Source: Paracoccus chinensis
Lineage (GTDB): Bacteria > Pseudomonadota > Alphaproteobacteria > Rhodobacterales > Rhodobacteraceae
DNA length: 34,625 nucleotides
Reading direction: 5' to 3'
Assembly (NCBI RefSeq): GCF_900102885.1
Contig: NZ_FNGE01000020.1
Span: forward strand, 1-34,625
The translations under genes and the position numbers were made by a program. A model generated the notes under the pieces. The model did no database searches, was not told where the DNA came from, and saw only the letters and a program-made list of their open reading frames with translations. Below, piece by piece: positions 1 through 9,174 of the stretch. The number at the start of each line of letters is the position of its first letter. Within the stretch, counting starts at the first letter, position 1.

Positions 1-95
1 ATCTGCTTCAGGCGGATCGCCGCCGACAGGCCCGCGGGTCCCGCCCCGACGATCACCACGTCGAATTCCATCGATTCGCGTTCGATCGTGCTCAT
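1..95 (-). CDS. Electron transfer flavoprotein:ubiquinone oxidoreductase, N-terminal fragment
   Basis: Only the first 31 or so codons are in the window; the rest runs off the left edge. The translation starts [19 protein letters not shown] and continues [12 protein letters not shown], which is the FAD-binding GxGxxG Rossmann start with the leader typical of ETF-QO. The family passes electrons from electron transfer flavoprotein to the quinone pool through FAD and a 4Fe-4S cluster at the inner membrane. The start codon overlaps the stop of the upstream ligase gene (ATGA), and a strong AAGGAGGAAGG ribosome site lies just before it. Its place after two acyl-CoA dehydrogenases fits, since it would reoxidise their electrons. 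Other FAD oxidoreductases share this N-terminus, so the call rests on the leader and context. Confidence 0.75.
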   Translation of the reverse strand, partial: MSTIERESMEFDVVIVGAGPAGLSAAIRLKQ

Positions 96-1603
96 CCTTC
101 CTCCTTAGTGTCGAGCGCATCGCGGAACGTCTCGATCAGCTTCTGCTTGAGGATCTTGCCGTTGGGCGAGGTCGGCAACGCCGTTGTCACGATGATGCGC
201 GAGGGCCGCTTGTAGGGCGAGAGACGCTCGGCCACGTGCTCGCGCAGGTCGGCTTCGCTGACCACGGCGGGATCGTCGGCCTGGCAGAAGGCCAAGACCT
301 CCTCGTTTCCCCCCTCGACCTTGCGGCCGATCACGGCGGTCTGGACCACGCGGGGATGGTCGTTCAGCGCGGCCTCGACCTCGGGCGGATAAACGTTGAA
401 ACCGCCGCGGATGATCAGCTCGCGCGCGCGCCCTGCGATATGCAGGTTGCCGTCCTCGTCGATGCGGCCCAGATCGCCGGTGCAAAGGAAGCCGTCCGCG
501 TCGAAGGCAGCGGCCGTGGCCTCGGGGTTGCGGAAATAGCCGAGCATGACATGCGGGCCTCGGGTCTGGATCTCGCCCACGCCATCGGGGCCCACGTCGC
601 GCAGGCGCAACTCGACGCCGGGCAGGGCCGGGCCAACGCTCACATCGGGCACACCAGGCGGGTTGGTGGTCAGGGTAACGCCCGCTGTCGTCTCGGTCAG
701 GCCATAGCCGTTCTGCAGTGCCACGCCATAGAAGGCCTCGGCCCGCCGCTTCCAGTCGGGATCAAGCGGCGCGGCCCCAGACGACACATAGCGCAGCCGT
801 CCCGGCGGCAGGCGGGTGCCGCCCGCCTCCTCCATGATCAGGGCGTGCATTTGCGGGACCGCGGGCAGGACGCTGACGCCCGCCTGCAAGGCCTCGACCA
901 CGGCCGGGGCCGAGAAGCGCGGGAACAGCCACAGCTCGGCCCCCGCGACGGTGCTGGCGATCATCATCGAGGTCAGGCCGAAGACATGCGTCATCGGAAG
1001 CACGCCCAGAATCAGGTCGTTGGGCGTGATCTCGCGCATCCGGGCCGAGGTCTGGCCGCCGAACAGCAGATTGGCGTGGCTGAGCATCACTCCCTTGGGT
1101 GTGCCGGTCGAGCCGGTCGTGTAAAGGATCACGGCCGTCTGCTCGGGACCTGCCGCCACAGGCTCGGGCGTCGCGGAAGGGCGCGGCCCGGCGATCGCCA
1201 GACTGCCCAACGGCGTGTCCCAGCCAGCCGCCTCGGCGATCTCGGCGTGGGTGCGCGCCTGGGGCGAGACATGGGTCAGGTAAACCGTCAGCCGCGGGTC
1301 GGCATGGTCCGCGATGCGGTGCAGCTCGTGCTCGGTCATACGGGCATTGACGGGCACGGCCACCGCATCGAGCCGCGACGCCGCCATGATCAGCCCTACC
1401 AGCGCGGCACAGTTTTCCGCTAGGATCAGCAGGCGGTCGCCCGGCCGCAGGTCCCGCGCTTTCAGTTCGGCGGCCAGCACATCCACCGCGGCGGACAGTT
1501 CACCATAGGTAAAGGTTCTGCCGTCGTGATCACGCAGCGCTGGCGCTTGCGGGCGGGTGCTGAGCTGGGTGTCGAGCGGATCGTGGATGCGGGTCATGGT
1601 CAT
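92..1603 (-). CDS. AMP-forming acyl-CoA ligase (PimA-like or long-chain fatty acid type)
   Basis: The predicted protein of 503 residues belongs to the ANL superfamily and would activate a carboxylic acid to its CoA thioester with ATP. All core motifs are visible: the P-loop-like [16 protein letters not shown], the [11 protein letters not shown] motif, CTGDLGRID followed by the hinge and [20 protein letters not shown], and the catalytic lysine near the end in [13 protein letters not shown]. The start at MTMTRIHDP was chosen because its ATG overlaps the stop of the upstream hydratase gene and GAGAAGGAGGAAA lies about ten bases before it. The frame stays open further upstream only because it is antisense-free coding DNA of the hydratase in another frame. 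In this operon it probably supplies the first step for the acid imported by the TRAP system. Substrate is not readable from sequence. Confidence 0.9.
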   Translation of the reverse strand: MTMTRIHDPLDTQLSTRPQAPALRDHDGRTFTYGELSAAVDVLAAELKARDLRPGDRLLILAENCAALVGLIMAASRLDAVAVPVNARMTEHELHRIADHADPRLTVYLTHVSPQARTHAEIAEAAGWDTPLGSLAIAGPRPSATPEPVAAGPEQTAVILYTTGSTGTPKGVMLSHANLLFGGQTSARMREITPNDLILGVLPMTHVFGLTSMMIASTVAGAELWLFPRFSAPAVVEALQAGVSVLPAVPQMHALIMEEAGGTRLPPGRLRYVSSGAAPLDPDWKRRAEAFYGVALQNGYGLTETTAGVTLTTNPPGVPDVSVGPALPGVELRLRDVGPDGVGEIQTRGPHVMLGYFRNPEATAAAFDADGFLCTGDLGRIDEDGNLHIAGRARELIIRGGFNVYPPEVEAALNDHPRVVQTAVIGRKVEGGNEEVLAFCQADDPAVVSEADLREHVAERLSPYKRPSRIIVTTALPTSPNGKILKQKLIETFRDALDTKEEG

Positions 1604-2427
1604 CGGCGGGTTTCCTCCTTCTCGGCGCCGGAACTGCCGCGGCCAAAGTCCGGCGCGGTTCGGTTCAGGCGGGCTTTCAGGCCCGCGGCGGCCTCGGGGC
1701 CGGCCAGCGCCTCGGTCATGGCCTCGGCCTCGCGGTCGAGCTGAGCGTCGAAATCGCCGTCGCGGGCTGAGGCCAGAAGCCGCTTTATCGCGCCCTGGGC
1801 TGCGGCGGGACCTTGCGCGAACCGCGCCGCCAAATCGGCAGCGCGGGCGAGCGCTTTTCCGGGCGCCACGAGGTCTGTCACAACGCCCATCCCGGCGAGG
1901 GTGGTGGCGGAGACTGGATCGCCTGTCAGGCACATCCGGGCCGCGAAGCCCGCCGGCACCCTGCGCGCCAGCGAAGCAGTCAGTCCGCCGTCCGGCACCA
2001 GCCCGACACGGACATAGGCGGCGGCGAAGCTCGCGTCCTCCGCCGCTACGAGCAGGTCGCAGGCAAGCGCGATCGACAGCCCTGCCCCGGCCGCGCCGCC
2101 TTCGATGGCGGCGATGACGAGGCGCGGGCAAGCGCGGATCGCGCGGATGGTGGCGTGCAGGTCCTCGATCAACGCGCGCCGTTCATCCCGGCTCATCGCG
2201 GCGCGGGTCGCCAGCGCGTTCAGGTCGCCGCCCGCGCAGAAATATCCCTCCGCCCCGGTTAGTACCACGGCGCCCAAGCGATCCTCGGCCGCCGTCTGCT
2301 CCAGCGCCTCGCGCAGGCTGACATACATGGAGGGCACCAGCGCATTGCGGCGGCCGGGGTTCGACAGCGTCACCCGCAAGTGGTCGCCGTGATCCTCGAC
2401 ACGAGCCTCGGCTTGCGCGGGTGTCAT
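1600..2427 (-). CDS. Enoyl-CoA hydratase/isomerase family protein, PaaG-like
   Basis: The 275-residue crotonase-fold protein has the oxyanion-hole segments (YFCAGGDLNAL; AAIEGGAAGAGLSIALACD). The two glutamates that act in true enoyl-CoA hydratases are absent: the position in GGGxE is occupied by serine (GAGLS), and the second lies in AAAYVRVGLVPDGG without a glutamate. Instead an aspartate follows the VP, as in PaaG-type ring-opening isomerases. This suggests double-bond isomerisation or another crotonase reaction rather than plain hydration. Start and stop both overlap neighbours by four bases (ATGA), so it is probably translationally coupled in the operon. In the pim comparison it would occupy the pimE position. 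Confidence 0.85.
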   Translation of the reverse strand: MTPAQAEARVEDHGDHLRVTLSNPGRRNALVPSMYVSLREALEQTAAEDRLGAVVLTGAEGYFCAGGDLNALATRAAMSRDERRALIEDLHATIRAIRACPRLVIAAIEGGAAGAGLSIALACDLLVAAEDASFAAAYVRVGLVPDGGLTASLARRVPAGFAARMCLTGDPVSATTLAGMGVVTDLVAPGKALARAADLAARFAQGPAAAQGAIKRLLASARDGDFDAQLDREAEAMTEALAGPEAAAGLKARLNRTAPDFGRGSSGAEKEETRR

Positions 2428-2858
2428 GGGGTGTTCTCGGGGCTGCTCTTGGTCCCAGTGGGAACGCGCTTGAAGACCCCGCTCGCCGTCGCGATCAGGG
2501 TGCCGTCGTCATGGACCAGATCGGCCGCGACGAAGAGCAGGCTGCGCCCGCCCCCGACCACGCGGCCCGTTGCGGTGACGCCGCCTTTCCTAGAGGGTCC
2601 GACGAAGTCGATGTTGAGCGAGACCGTGAGGAACGGCTGGCGGCCGCTGTCGTCCACGGTCAGGCTGGCCGTGGCGCCGGCGGCGCTGTCCAGCAGCATT
2701 CCCGCGATCCCGCCATGCAGCACGCCGTGGCGATTCGTGTGGCGTTCGTTCAGGACCAGCCGGCAGCGGGCGCGCCGGTCGGGTTGGCCCACGTCCAGCG
2801 TGTAGCCGACCATGCGCTGCGCGCCGGTTTCGTCCTCGATGATGGCCCCGCCGCTCAT
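2424..2858 (-). CDS. PaaI-family hotdog thioesterase
   Basis: The product is 144 residues, usual for the family. The central segment RHGVLHGGIAGMLLDSAAG is the HGG-containing hotdog helix of PaaI-type thioesterases, where the conserved Asn/His/Gly and the acidic residue of LLDS shape the active site. The later FLTVSLNIDFVGPSRKGG is the typical second strand pair. Such enzymes cleave CoA thioesters, often dead-end or stalled intermediates of ring or beta-oxidation pathways, to free CoA. It overlaps both neighbours by ATGA. In this operon it probably has a housekeeping, CoA-releasing role; the exact substrate cannot be seen. Confidence 0.85.
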   Translation of the reverse strand: MSGGAIIEDETGAQRMVGYTLDVGQPDRRARCRLVLNERHTNRHGVLHGGIAGMLLDSAAGATASLTVDDSGRQPFLTVSLNIDFVGPSRKGGVTATGRVVGGGRSLLFVAADLVHDDGTLIATASGVFKRVPTGTKSSPENTP

Positions 2859-3853
2859 GCGGCGCTGACCGCGATGAAGCGTTCCAGGTGATGGTCGCTG
2901 TCGCCGAAACGGGCGTCGGCGGCCAGCAGGCGGCGGGCCAGGGGCGCGAGCTCGTATTCCTCGGTCATCCCGATGCCGCCGTGAAGCTGGATCGTTTCCT
3001 CGGCCACGTAAAGTGCGACCCGGCCCACGAGCGACTTGGTGGCCGCGACATGGCGGTCACGGTCAGGAGCGTCGAGGTTTCCGGCGAGGTTCCAGACAGC
3101 CGAGCGCGCCTGCTCGACCTCGGTCAGCAGGTCGGCCATGCGGTGCTGGACCGCCTGGAAGGACCCGATCGGGCGGCCGAACTGCTTGCGGGTCTTGAGG
3201 TAGTCGGTCGTCAGCTCGACCGCCTTTTCCATCACCCCCAGGGCGTCGGCGCAGACAGCGAGGATCGCGGCGGCGAGCGGTTGTTCCAGCAGCGATACGT
3301 CCCCGATCCGGCGGGCGGCGGTATCCTTCAGCGTGACCTCGGCCGCGCGGCCGCCGTCCATCAGGGCATAGCCGCGCATGGCCAGCCCCTCGGCTCCGGT
3401 CTCGACCAGCCACAGCCCGTCTGTAGCCCGCACGATCAGGTGGGTCGCGTCCTCGGCCCCCGGCACGACCGACTTCTCGCCGGTCAGCCGGTCGCCCTCG
3501 GCGCGGGTCGCCACGGTGCCGTCATAGCGCTGGCCGGGTTCGTCCAGCGCGACCGCGATGCGGGCGGCGCCGCTGGCGGCGGCCTCGGCCAGGTCGGCCT
3601 CGCCCGCATCGGCCAGGATGCCCGCGCCAAGCACCACGCTGTCCAGCAGCGGCGTGACCGCGCCTGCCCGGCCGAGCGTGCGGAAGACCATCAGGATGTC
3701 CGCGCCGCTGCCGCCGAAGCCGCCGGCTTCCTCGGTCATCAGCGCGGCCCCCGCGCCCAGATCGAAAAGAGCGGAATCATCCGCACCCCGTTCCAGCGTG
3801 CGCGCCAGGCTTTCGCCCAGCATGGTCTGTTCCTCGGTGAAGCCGAAATCCAT
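2855..3853 (-). CDS. pimD: Acyl-CoA dehydrogenase, small subunit (PimD-like)
   Basis: The protein of 332 residues is short for an acyl-CoA dehydrogenase. It starts MDFGFTEEQTMLGESLARTL, the usual N-terminal helix. The C-terminal part holds TRKQFGRPIGSFQAVQHRMAD and QLHGGIGMTEEYELAPLARR, where the glutamate before tyrosine matches the catalytic base position of the MCAD family. It directly follows a longer partner gene with a 13-base gap carrying GAGGGGA, which fits the heteromeric two-gene dehydrogenases (PimC/PimD; mycobacterial FadE pairs). It would oxidise an acyl-CoA to the 2-enoyl-CoA, passing electrons to ETF and the ETF-QO encoded downstream. An in-frame extension upstream exists but overlaps the partner gene and lacks a good ribosome site. 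Confidence 0.8.
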   Translation of the reverse strand: MDFGFTEEQTMLGESLARTLERGADDSALFDLGAGAALMTEEAGGFGGSGADILMVFRTLGRAGAVTPLLDSVVLGAGILADAGEADLAEAAASGAARIAVALDEPGQRYDGTVATRAEGDRLTGEKSVVPGAEDATHLIVRATDGLWLVETGAEGLAMRGYALMDGGRAAEVTLKDTAARRIGDVSLLEQPLAAAILAVCADALGVMEKAVELTTDYLKTRKQFGRPIGSFQAVQHRMADLLTEVEQARSAVWNLAGNLDAPDRDRHVAATKSLVGRVALYVAEETIQLHGGIGMTEEYELAPLARRLLAADARFGDSDHHLERFIAVSAA

Positions 3854-3866
3854 GACGCGGTTCCCC

Positions 3867-5063
3867 TCAAAGCCCCAGCAGGGATTTTGCGATGATCCCC
3901 CGCTGGATTTCGTTCGAGCCGCCATAGATCGACAGCTTGCGGTTGTTCAGATAAGCGCGGGTCGCCCCTGCCGCCTCGGCTGGGCCGGGGGGGGCATCGT
4001 CATTCGCGCCCTCCAGCGCCTCGGAGGGGAAGGCCAGCGCCCAGGGGCCGACCGCGCGGCGGGTCAGGTCGTTGATCGCCTGCCGGATCTGGGTTCCCTT
4101 CAGCTTCAGCATCGAGCTTTCCGCCCCCGGCACCTGACCCGCAGCCGCCTGCGCCAGCATCCGCAGGTTGGTGGTGGACATCGCCATCAGGTCGATCTCG
4201 ACCTCGGCCAAGCGGGCGGCGAACAGCGGATTCTCGATCAGCGGCCTGCCGTTCGCGACCTGGGCCCGCGCGATCCGTTTCAGCGCGGCAAGGCCCGCCG
4301 TGGCAAAGCCCACGCCCGCGATATTGGTGCGCTCATGCGTCAGCAGATACTTGGCGTAGGTCCAGCCCTTGTTCTCCTCGCCCACGAGGTTCGCGACGGG
4401 CACGCGCACGTCGTCGAAGAAGACCTCGTTCACCTCGGGCGTGCCCTCCAGAAGGACGATGGGTCGCACGGTGATGCCGGGGGCGGTCATGTCGATCAGG
4501 AGGAAGCTGATCCCCTCCTGCGCCTTGACGGTGGAATTGGTCCGCACCAGGCAGAAGATCCAGTTGGCATGCTGGCCAAGCGTGGTCCAGGTCTTCTGCC
4601 CGTTGACGATGTAATGGTCGCCGTCGCGCACCGCCGTCGTCTTGAGCGAGGCGAGGTCCGACCCCGCGCCGGGTTCCGAGTAACCCTGGCACCACCAGTC
4701 CTGCCCGTTCAGGATGCGCGGCAGGTAGTGCTCCTGCTGTTCCTTCGACCCGAACTTCTGCAGCACCGGTCCCAGCATGGCGATGCCGAAGGGCAGGATG
4801 CGCGGCGCATGGGCCAGCGCGCTTTCCTCCTCAAAGATGTGGCGCTGGATCGCGGTCCAGCCGGCGCCGCCGAACTCAACCGGCCAGTTGCCGGCAAGCC
4901 ATCCCTTCTCGTTCAGGACGCCGTGCCATTCCTCGATCTCGTCCTTGGTCAGCTCCTGATGAAGCCGGACCTTTTCGGACAGCCGCGCGGGCAGCCGGTC
5001 CCGAAGGAACTGGCGGACCTCTGCGCGGAAGGCCTGGTCCTCGGGCGAAAAGCTCATGTCCAT
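3867..5063 (-). CDS. pimC: Acyl-CoA dehydrogenase, large subunit (PimC-like)
   Basis: The protein is 398 residues. It starts MDMSFSPEDQAFRAEVRQFL and shows the FAD/acyl-CoA signature WWCQGYSEPGAGSDLASLKT, then GDHYIVNGQKTWTT, and ends LSIYGGSNEIQRGIIAKSLLGL. The C-terminal loop that normally carries the catalytic glutamate before tyrosine is not recognisable; the small subunit encoded next has it. Division of active-site parts between two subunits is known for heteromeric acyl-CoA dehydrogenases. A second ATG two codons in (MSFSPED) is an alternative start. The gene lies 13 bases after the thiolase gene. Together with the small subunit it probably catalyses the first oxidation of the CoA ester. 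Confidence 0.82.
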   Translation of the reverse strand: MDMSFSPEDQAFRAEVRQFLRDRLPARLSEKVRLHQELTKDEIEEWHGVLNEKGWLAGNWPVEFGGAGWTAIQRHIFEEESALAHAPRILPFGIAMLGPVLQKFGSKEQQEHYLPRILNGQDWWCQGYSEPGAGSDLASLKTTAVRDGDHYIVNGQKTWTTLGQHANWIFCLVRTNSTVKAQEGISFLLIDMTAPGITVRPIVLLEGTPEVNEVFFDDVRVPVANLVGEENKGWTYAKYLLTHERTNIAGVGFATAGLAALKRIARAQVANGRPLIENPLFAARLAEVEIDLMAMSTTNLRMLAQAAAGQVPGAESSMLKLKGTQIRQAINDLTRRAVGPWALAFPSEALEGANDDAPPGPAEAAGATRAYLNNRKLSIYGGSNEIQRGIIAKSLLGL

Positions 5064-5076
5064 GGCGGTTTTCCCC

Positions 5077-6252
5077 TCAGAAGATCTCGATCAGGCCGGC
5101 AGCGCCCTGGCCACCGCCGATGCACATGGTGACGACGCCCCATTTCGCGCCGCGTCTGCGTCCTTCCAGCAGGATGTGACCCGCCGTCCGCGCGCCGGTC
5201 ATGCCGAAGGGATGGCCGATCGCGATCGACCCGCCGTTGACGTTGAACTTGTCGGGATCGATCCCCAGCCGGTCGCGGCAATAAAGCGCCTGACTGGCAA
5301 AGGCCTCGTTCAGTTCCCACAAATCGATGTCATCAACCGACAGGCCCGCCCGCTCCAGAAGGCGAGGCACGGCAAAAACCGGGCCGATGCCCATCTCGTC
5401 GGGTTCGCATCCGGCGATCGCAAAGCCGCGGAAGGCGCCAAGCGGCGCCACGCCCTCGCGCGCGGCAAGCTCGCCGTCCATGACCACCAGTGCCGCAGCG
5501 CCGTCGGATAGTTGCGAGGCGTTGCCGGCGGTCACGAACTTGTCCTCGCCCTTGACGGGTTTCAGCGAGGCCAGCCCATCCAGCGTGGTGGACGGGCGGT
5601 TGCATTCGTCATGGTCGAAGGTGACGTCCTCGTGCTGGACCTCGCCCGTGGCTTTTTCGATGACAGCACGCGTGACCTCGATCGGGATGATCTCGTCCGC
5701 GAACAGCCCCGCCTGCTGCGCGATGGCAATGCGCTGCTGCGAGCGCAGGGCATATTCGTCCTGAGCCTCGCGGCTGACGCCATAGCGGGCGGCGACGTTG
5801 TCAGCGGTGTCGATCATCGGCAGATACAGGTCGGGCTTGTGCTCCTCGATCCAGGCCTCGCGCGAATGGCGGGGCGGGGGCTGGACCAGGCTGATCGATT
5901 CGACGCCCCCCGCCAGCACGGCGCGCGCGCCTTCCTGCTGGATCATGTGCGCGCCCATCGCCAGGGCTTGCAGGCCCGAAGCGCAGAAGCGGTTGACTGT
6001 GGTTCCGGCGATGCTGACAGGAAAGCCCGCGCGGACAACGATCTGGCGGGCGATGTTGCCGCCGGTGACATATTCGGGATAGCCGCAGCCCCAGATGCTG
6101 TCCTCGACCAGCGCGGGGTCTATGCCCGCGCGTTCCACCGCGACGGCGGCGACGCGGCCCCCCATGGTCGCACCGTGGGTTAGGTTCAGGCTGCCCCGGC
6201 CGGCCTTGCCGATGCCTGTGCGGGCGGTCGAGACGATGACAGCGTCCTTCAT
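5077..6252 (-). CDS. Acetyl-CoA acyltransferase (thiolase)
   Basis: The 391-residue protein is full length for a type-II-fold thiolase. The nucleophilic cysteine is Cys90 in [15 protein letters not shown]. The second loop with the general-base histidine is [19 protein letters not shown], and the second cysteine lies near the end in [11 protein letters not shown]. It would cleave 3-oxoacyl-CoA with CoA to give acetyl-CoA and a shortened acyl-CoA, the last step of each beta-oxidation turn. The chosen ATG overlaps the stop of the upstream bifunctional enzyme (ATGAAATGAAGG), so the two are coupled. The open frame upstream of it is only a by-product of the neighbour's composition. In the Rhodopseudomonas pim operon this is PimB's role. 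Confidence 0.9.
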   Translation of the reverse strand: MKDAVIVSTARTGIGKAGRGSLNLTHGATMGGRVAAVAVERAGIDPALVEDSIWGCGYPEYVTGGNIARQIVVRAGFPVSIAGTTVNRFCASGLQALAMGAHMIQQEGARAVLAGGVESISLVQPPPRHSREAWIEEHKPDLYLPMIDTADNVAARYGVSREAQDEYALRSQQRIAIAQQAGLFADEIIPIEVTRAVIEKATGEVQHEDVTFDHDECNRPSTTLDGLASLKPVKGEDKFVTAGNASQLSDGAAALVVMDGELAAREGVAPLGAFRGFAIAGCEPDEMGIGPVFAVPRLLERAGLSVDDIDLWELNEAFASQALYCRDRLGIDPDKFNVNGGSIAIGHPFGMTGARTAGHILLEGRRRGAKWGVVTMCIGGGQGAAGLIEIF

Positions 6253-8363
6253 TTCATGTCCTTTCCGGTGTTCACGTCGGCCAGTTTCCCGCCTTCGGCA
6301 GCAAGGCGCGCCAACAGGGGAGAAATCTGCCAGAAATAGGGGTCTTCCTGGGCGAAGCGGGCGATGTTGGCCGTAATACGGTCCAGCCCCTGCGCGTCGG
6401 CCCAATGCATCGGGCCGCCCTTCCAGCGCGGGAAGCCATAGCCATGCAGCAGCACGACATCGATGTCCGAGGCCCGTGCGGCGATACCTTCGTCGAGGAT
6501 CTGAGCGCCTTCATTCACCATTGCCGCCATGTAGCGAGACTGGATCTCCTCGGGCGTGAAGCTGCGCGGGGTAATCCCTAGCTCGCGGCGGATGCCGTCC
6601 AGCATCTCTGCAATCTCGGGGTCGGGGCGGCCCTGCGGGGACTGGTCGTCATAGATGTAATAGCCGCGCCCGGTCTTGCGGCCTAGACGTCCCGCCTCGA
6701 CCAGCCGGTCGGCGAAGACCGGCACCCGCTCACGCGGGTCGCGGGTCGCCGCCTTCCGCTGCCGGGTGGCATAGCCGATGTCCAGCCCGGCAAGGTCGCC
6801 CACCTGATAGGGACCCATCGGGAAGCCGAAGCCGACAATCGCTTGATCGACGTCGTAAGGCGAGGCGCCGTCCAGCACCATGTGGTCGGCCGCCGTGCGA
6901 TAGGCCAATAGCATCCGGTTGCCGATGAAGCCGTCGCAAACGCCCGAGCGCACGCCGATCTTGCCCATCCGCTTGGCCAGCGCAAAGGCGGTCGCCACCA
7001 CGTCCGGGGCAGTGCAGTCCGCCACGACAATCTCCAGCAGCCGCATCACGTTGGCGGGCGAGAAGAAATGCAGCCCAATCACGTCCTGTGGGCGTAAGGT
7101 CGCTTGGGCGATCAGGTTCACGTCGAGATAGGACGTGTTCGTCGCCAGCACCGCGCCGGAGCGGCAGATGCTGTCGAGGGTCCGAAACACCTCGCGCTTG
7201 ACGTCGAGATCCTCAAACACTGCCTCGATCACCAGATCGACCTCGGCCAGCGCGTCATAGGCAGCGGCGGCGCGGAACGCCTGCGAAAGCATCCCGTCGC
7301 GCGTGTCGGGGGCAAGCTTGCCACGCTTGACGGCACCCTCCAGCATCTTGGCGATGCCTGCGGCCGCTTTGTCCGCGGAAGGTTGGTCACGTTCGACCAG
7401 CGTCACGTCCAGCCCTGCCGTCAGCGCGGCGGTCGCAATGCCTTGCCCCATGGTGCCGCCGCCGATGATGCCGACGCGGTCCAGCTTGCGCGGGCTGACG
7501 CCGGTCAGGTCGCCCTGCTGCGCGGCCCGGCGCTCAGCGAAGAAGGCGTGGATCAGCGCCGCGCGTTCGGGCGTTTGCATCAGGTCCATGAAGGCGCGGC
7601 GCTCATGCGCCACGCCCCCGGCAAAGGGCATCGCGAGCCCCTCGACGATGGTGTCGAGCGCGCGCATCGGTGCCACCTGCCCGCGGGCGGACTTCATGAC
7701 CTTCCGGCGCCACTCCTCCACCATCGCCGCGTCAGCCGCCGGAGCCTCGGCTTCACCCAGGCGGCGAGGCCCGGCCCCCTGGTTCAGCAGCCGCCGCGCC
7801 TCGGCCTCGCCTGCGGCGCGGGAGTCGGTCCCTTCGGCCACGGCGTCGATCAGCCCCAGCCGCCGCGCCTCGCCCGCGTCGATCTGGCGCCCCGAGGTAA
7901 TGAGATCGATAGCCGCCTCGGTTCCCACGGCGCGCGGCAGCCGCTGCGTACCCCCCGCGCCGGGCAAGAGGCCCAAGGTCACCTCAGGCAGGCCCATCCG
8001 GGTGCCCGGCACCGCGACCCGGTAATGCGCACCCAAGGCGACCTCCAGCCCACCGCCCAGCACCGTGCCGTGCAGCGCCGCGACCACGGGCTTTTCCGAT
8101 GCCTCGATGGCGGCGATCACGTCGGGCAGGCTCGGGGGCACCGAAGGCTTGCCGAATTCAGAGATGTCGGCCCCGGCGATGAAGGTGCGGCCGGCGCAGG
8201 ACAGCACGGCGATCCGGGCGTCGGGATCATCTGCCAGGCGGACGACGGCCTGGGCCAGTCCCTGCCGCACCGCCGCGGACAAGGCGTTGACTGGCGGGTT
8301 GTCAATCTCGATGAAGGCGATGTCGCCCTCGCGGCGATAGCTGACGGGGGTCTGTCCAGCCAT
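6249..8363 (-). CDS. Bifunctional enoyl-CoA hydratase / 3-hydroxyacyl-CoA dehydrogenase (FadB/FadJ/PimF-like)
   Basis: The 704-residue fusion carries a crotonase domain at about 1-190 with both catalytic glutamates visible: Glu107 in LGGGLEVALG and Glu127 in GLPEVTLGLLPGAGGTQRLPR. The NAD-binding Rossmann domain begins near residue 297 (VGIIGGGTMGQGIATAAL). The catalytic histidine follows in LHFFSPANVMRLLEIV. The two C-terminal helical dehydrogenase domains contain VGDLAGLDIGY and LLHGYGFPRWKGGPMHWAD. It hydrates trans-2-enoyl-CoA and oxidises the (S)-3-hydroxyacyl-CoA with NAD. It lies two bases after the IclR gene and overlaps the thiolase gene. The size and the partner genes fit PimF or a peroxisomal-type multifunctional protein rather than the E. 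coli FadB complex. Confidence 0.92.
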   Translation of the reverse strand: MAGQTPVSYRREGDIAFIEIDNPPVNALSAAVRQGLAQAVVRLADDPDARIAVLSCAGRTFIAGADISEFGKPSVPPSLPDVIAAIEASEKPVVAALHGTVLGGGLEVALGAHYRVAVPGTRMGLPEVTLGLLPGAGGTQRLPRAVGTEAAIDLITSGRQIDAGEARRLGLIDAVAEGTDSRAAGEAEARRLLNQGAGPRRLGEAEAPAADAAMVEEWRRKVMKSARGQVAPMRALDTIVEGLAMPFAGGVAHERRAFMDLMQTPERAALIHAFFAERRAAQQGDLTGVSPRKLDRVGIIGGGTMGQGIATAALTAGLDVTLVERDQPSADKAAAGIAKMLEGAVKRGKLAPDTRDGMLSQAFRAAAAYDALAEVDLVIEAVFEDLDVKREVFRTLDSICRSGAVLATNTSYLDVNLIAQATLRPQDVIGLHFFSPANVMRLLEIVVADCTAPDVVATAFALAKRMGKIGVRSGVCDGFIGNRMLLAYRTAADHMVLDGASPYDVDQAIVGFGFPMGPYQVGDLAGLDIGYATRQRKAATRDPRERVPVFADRLVEAGRLGRKTGRGYYIYDDQSPQGRPDPEIAEMLDGIRRELGITPRSFTPEEIQSRYMAAMVNEGAQILDEGIAARASDIDVVLLHGYGFPRWKGGPMHWADAQGLDRITANIARFAQEDPYFWQISPLLARLAAEGGKLADVNTGKDMK

Positions 8364-8365
8364 GC

Positions 8366-9166
8366 TCAGGCCTCCATGCGGACCAGGCCGGGGGCCTGTC
8401 CCGTCAAACGTTCTAAAGTACGGACCGCGGCGGCGAGTCGGGGCCCGACGTCGGTTTCCATGCGCTTGATCGGAGCCTCGGCGGGCAGCGCGCCGCAGGT
8501 GAAAACCACCGGCTCTGCAAGGTTGCTGCTGCGGAACGGCACAGAAACCGCATTGTAGGCGGCCGACATCCCGCTACCGGCAGGGGTTGAGACGAAGCCC
8601 TGCAGCGCCATGTCGGCAAGCGCCTGCGGCCTGCCGACTAGCAGCGCGTCCAGCGACTCCGGGTCTGGCAGGTGCTCGGCGGCGATCCGTTCGATCTCGG
8701 CCGGCGTGGCCGCAGCGATGAAGGCGCGCCAGGACGAGAAGGGCTGCAGCGGAATGCGCTGCCCGACCTCGAGCCAGATCGAGGCCACCCGGGTCGGTCG
8801 CCAGGTGCGGATCAGGACCATCTTGTCGCCGTCGCGCACCGCCAGCACCACCAAGGTTCCGCTTTCCTCGGCCAGCCGCTGCATCAGGTCATGCGCGGGA
8901 ACAAGAAAGGACAACGAGGTTGCCGCCACATGGCCGACTGCGACCAGCGTCGGCCCTGGCCGGAAGCGGTCGTCACGGGGCGACTGGACCAGATAGCCCA
9001 GTTCCCCAAGGGTAAAGGTCAGGCGCGACACCGTCGATTTCGGCAAACCGGTGCGCTGCGCGATTTCGGCGTTGCTCAAGCCCTCGTCGGTAACGCGGAA
9101 GGCGCGCAGGACCGACAGCCCCCTGGCTAGGGTCGTCGCGAAGCGGGGATCGTTCTGTTCGGTCAT
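8366..9166 (-). CDS. IclR-family transcriptional regulator
   Basis: The 266-residue protein has an N-terminal winged helix-turn-helix (TTLARGLSVLRAFRVTDEGL, then NAEIAQRTGLPKSTVSRLTFTL) and a C-terminal IclR effector domain (GTLVVLAVRDGDKMVLIRTW). It probably senses the imported acid or its CoA ester and controls the transporter and enzyme genes, since it sits inside the operon between dctM and the bifunctional enzyme. The start at 9166 has GAGG a few bases upstream. An alternative ATG at 9178 overlaps the dctM stop (TTATGA) and would add four residues. A candidate operator is seen upstream of dctP. Confidence 0.88.
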   Translation of the reverse strand: MTEQNDPRFATTLARGLSVLRAFRVTDEGLSNAEIAQRTGLPKSTVSRLTFTLGELGYLVQSPRDDRFRPGPTLVAVGHVAATSLSFLVPAHDLMQRLAEESGTLVVLAVRDGDKMVLIRTWRPTRVASIWLEVGQRIPLQPFSSWRAFIAAATPAEIERIAAEHLPDPESLDALLVGRPQALADMALQGFVSTPAGSGMSAAYNAVSVPFRSSNLAEPVVFTCGALPAEAPIKRMETDVGPRLAAAVRTLERLTGQAPGLVRMEA

Positions 9167-9174
9167 CGCCTGCC

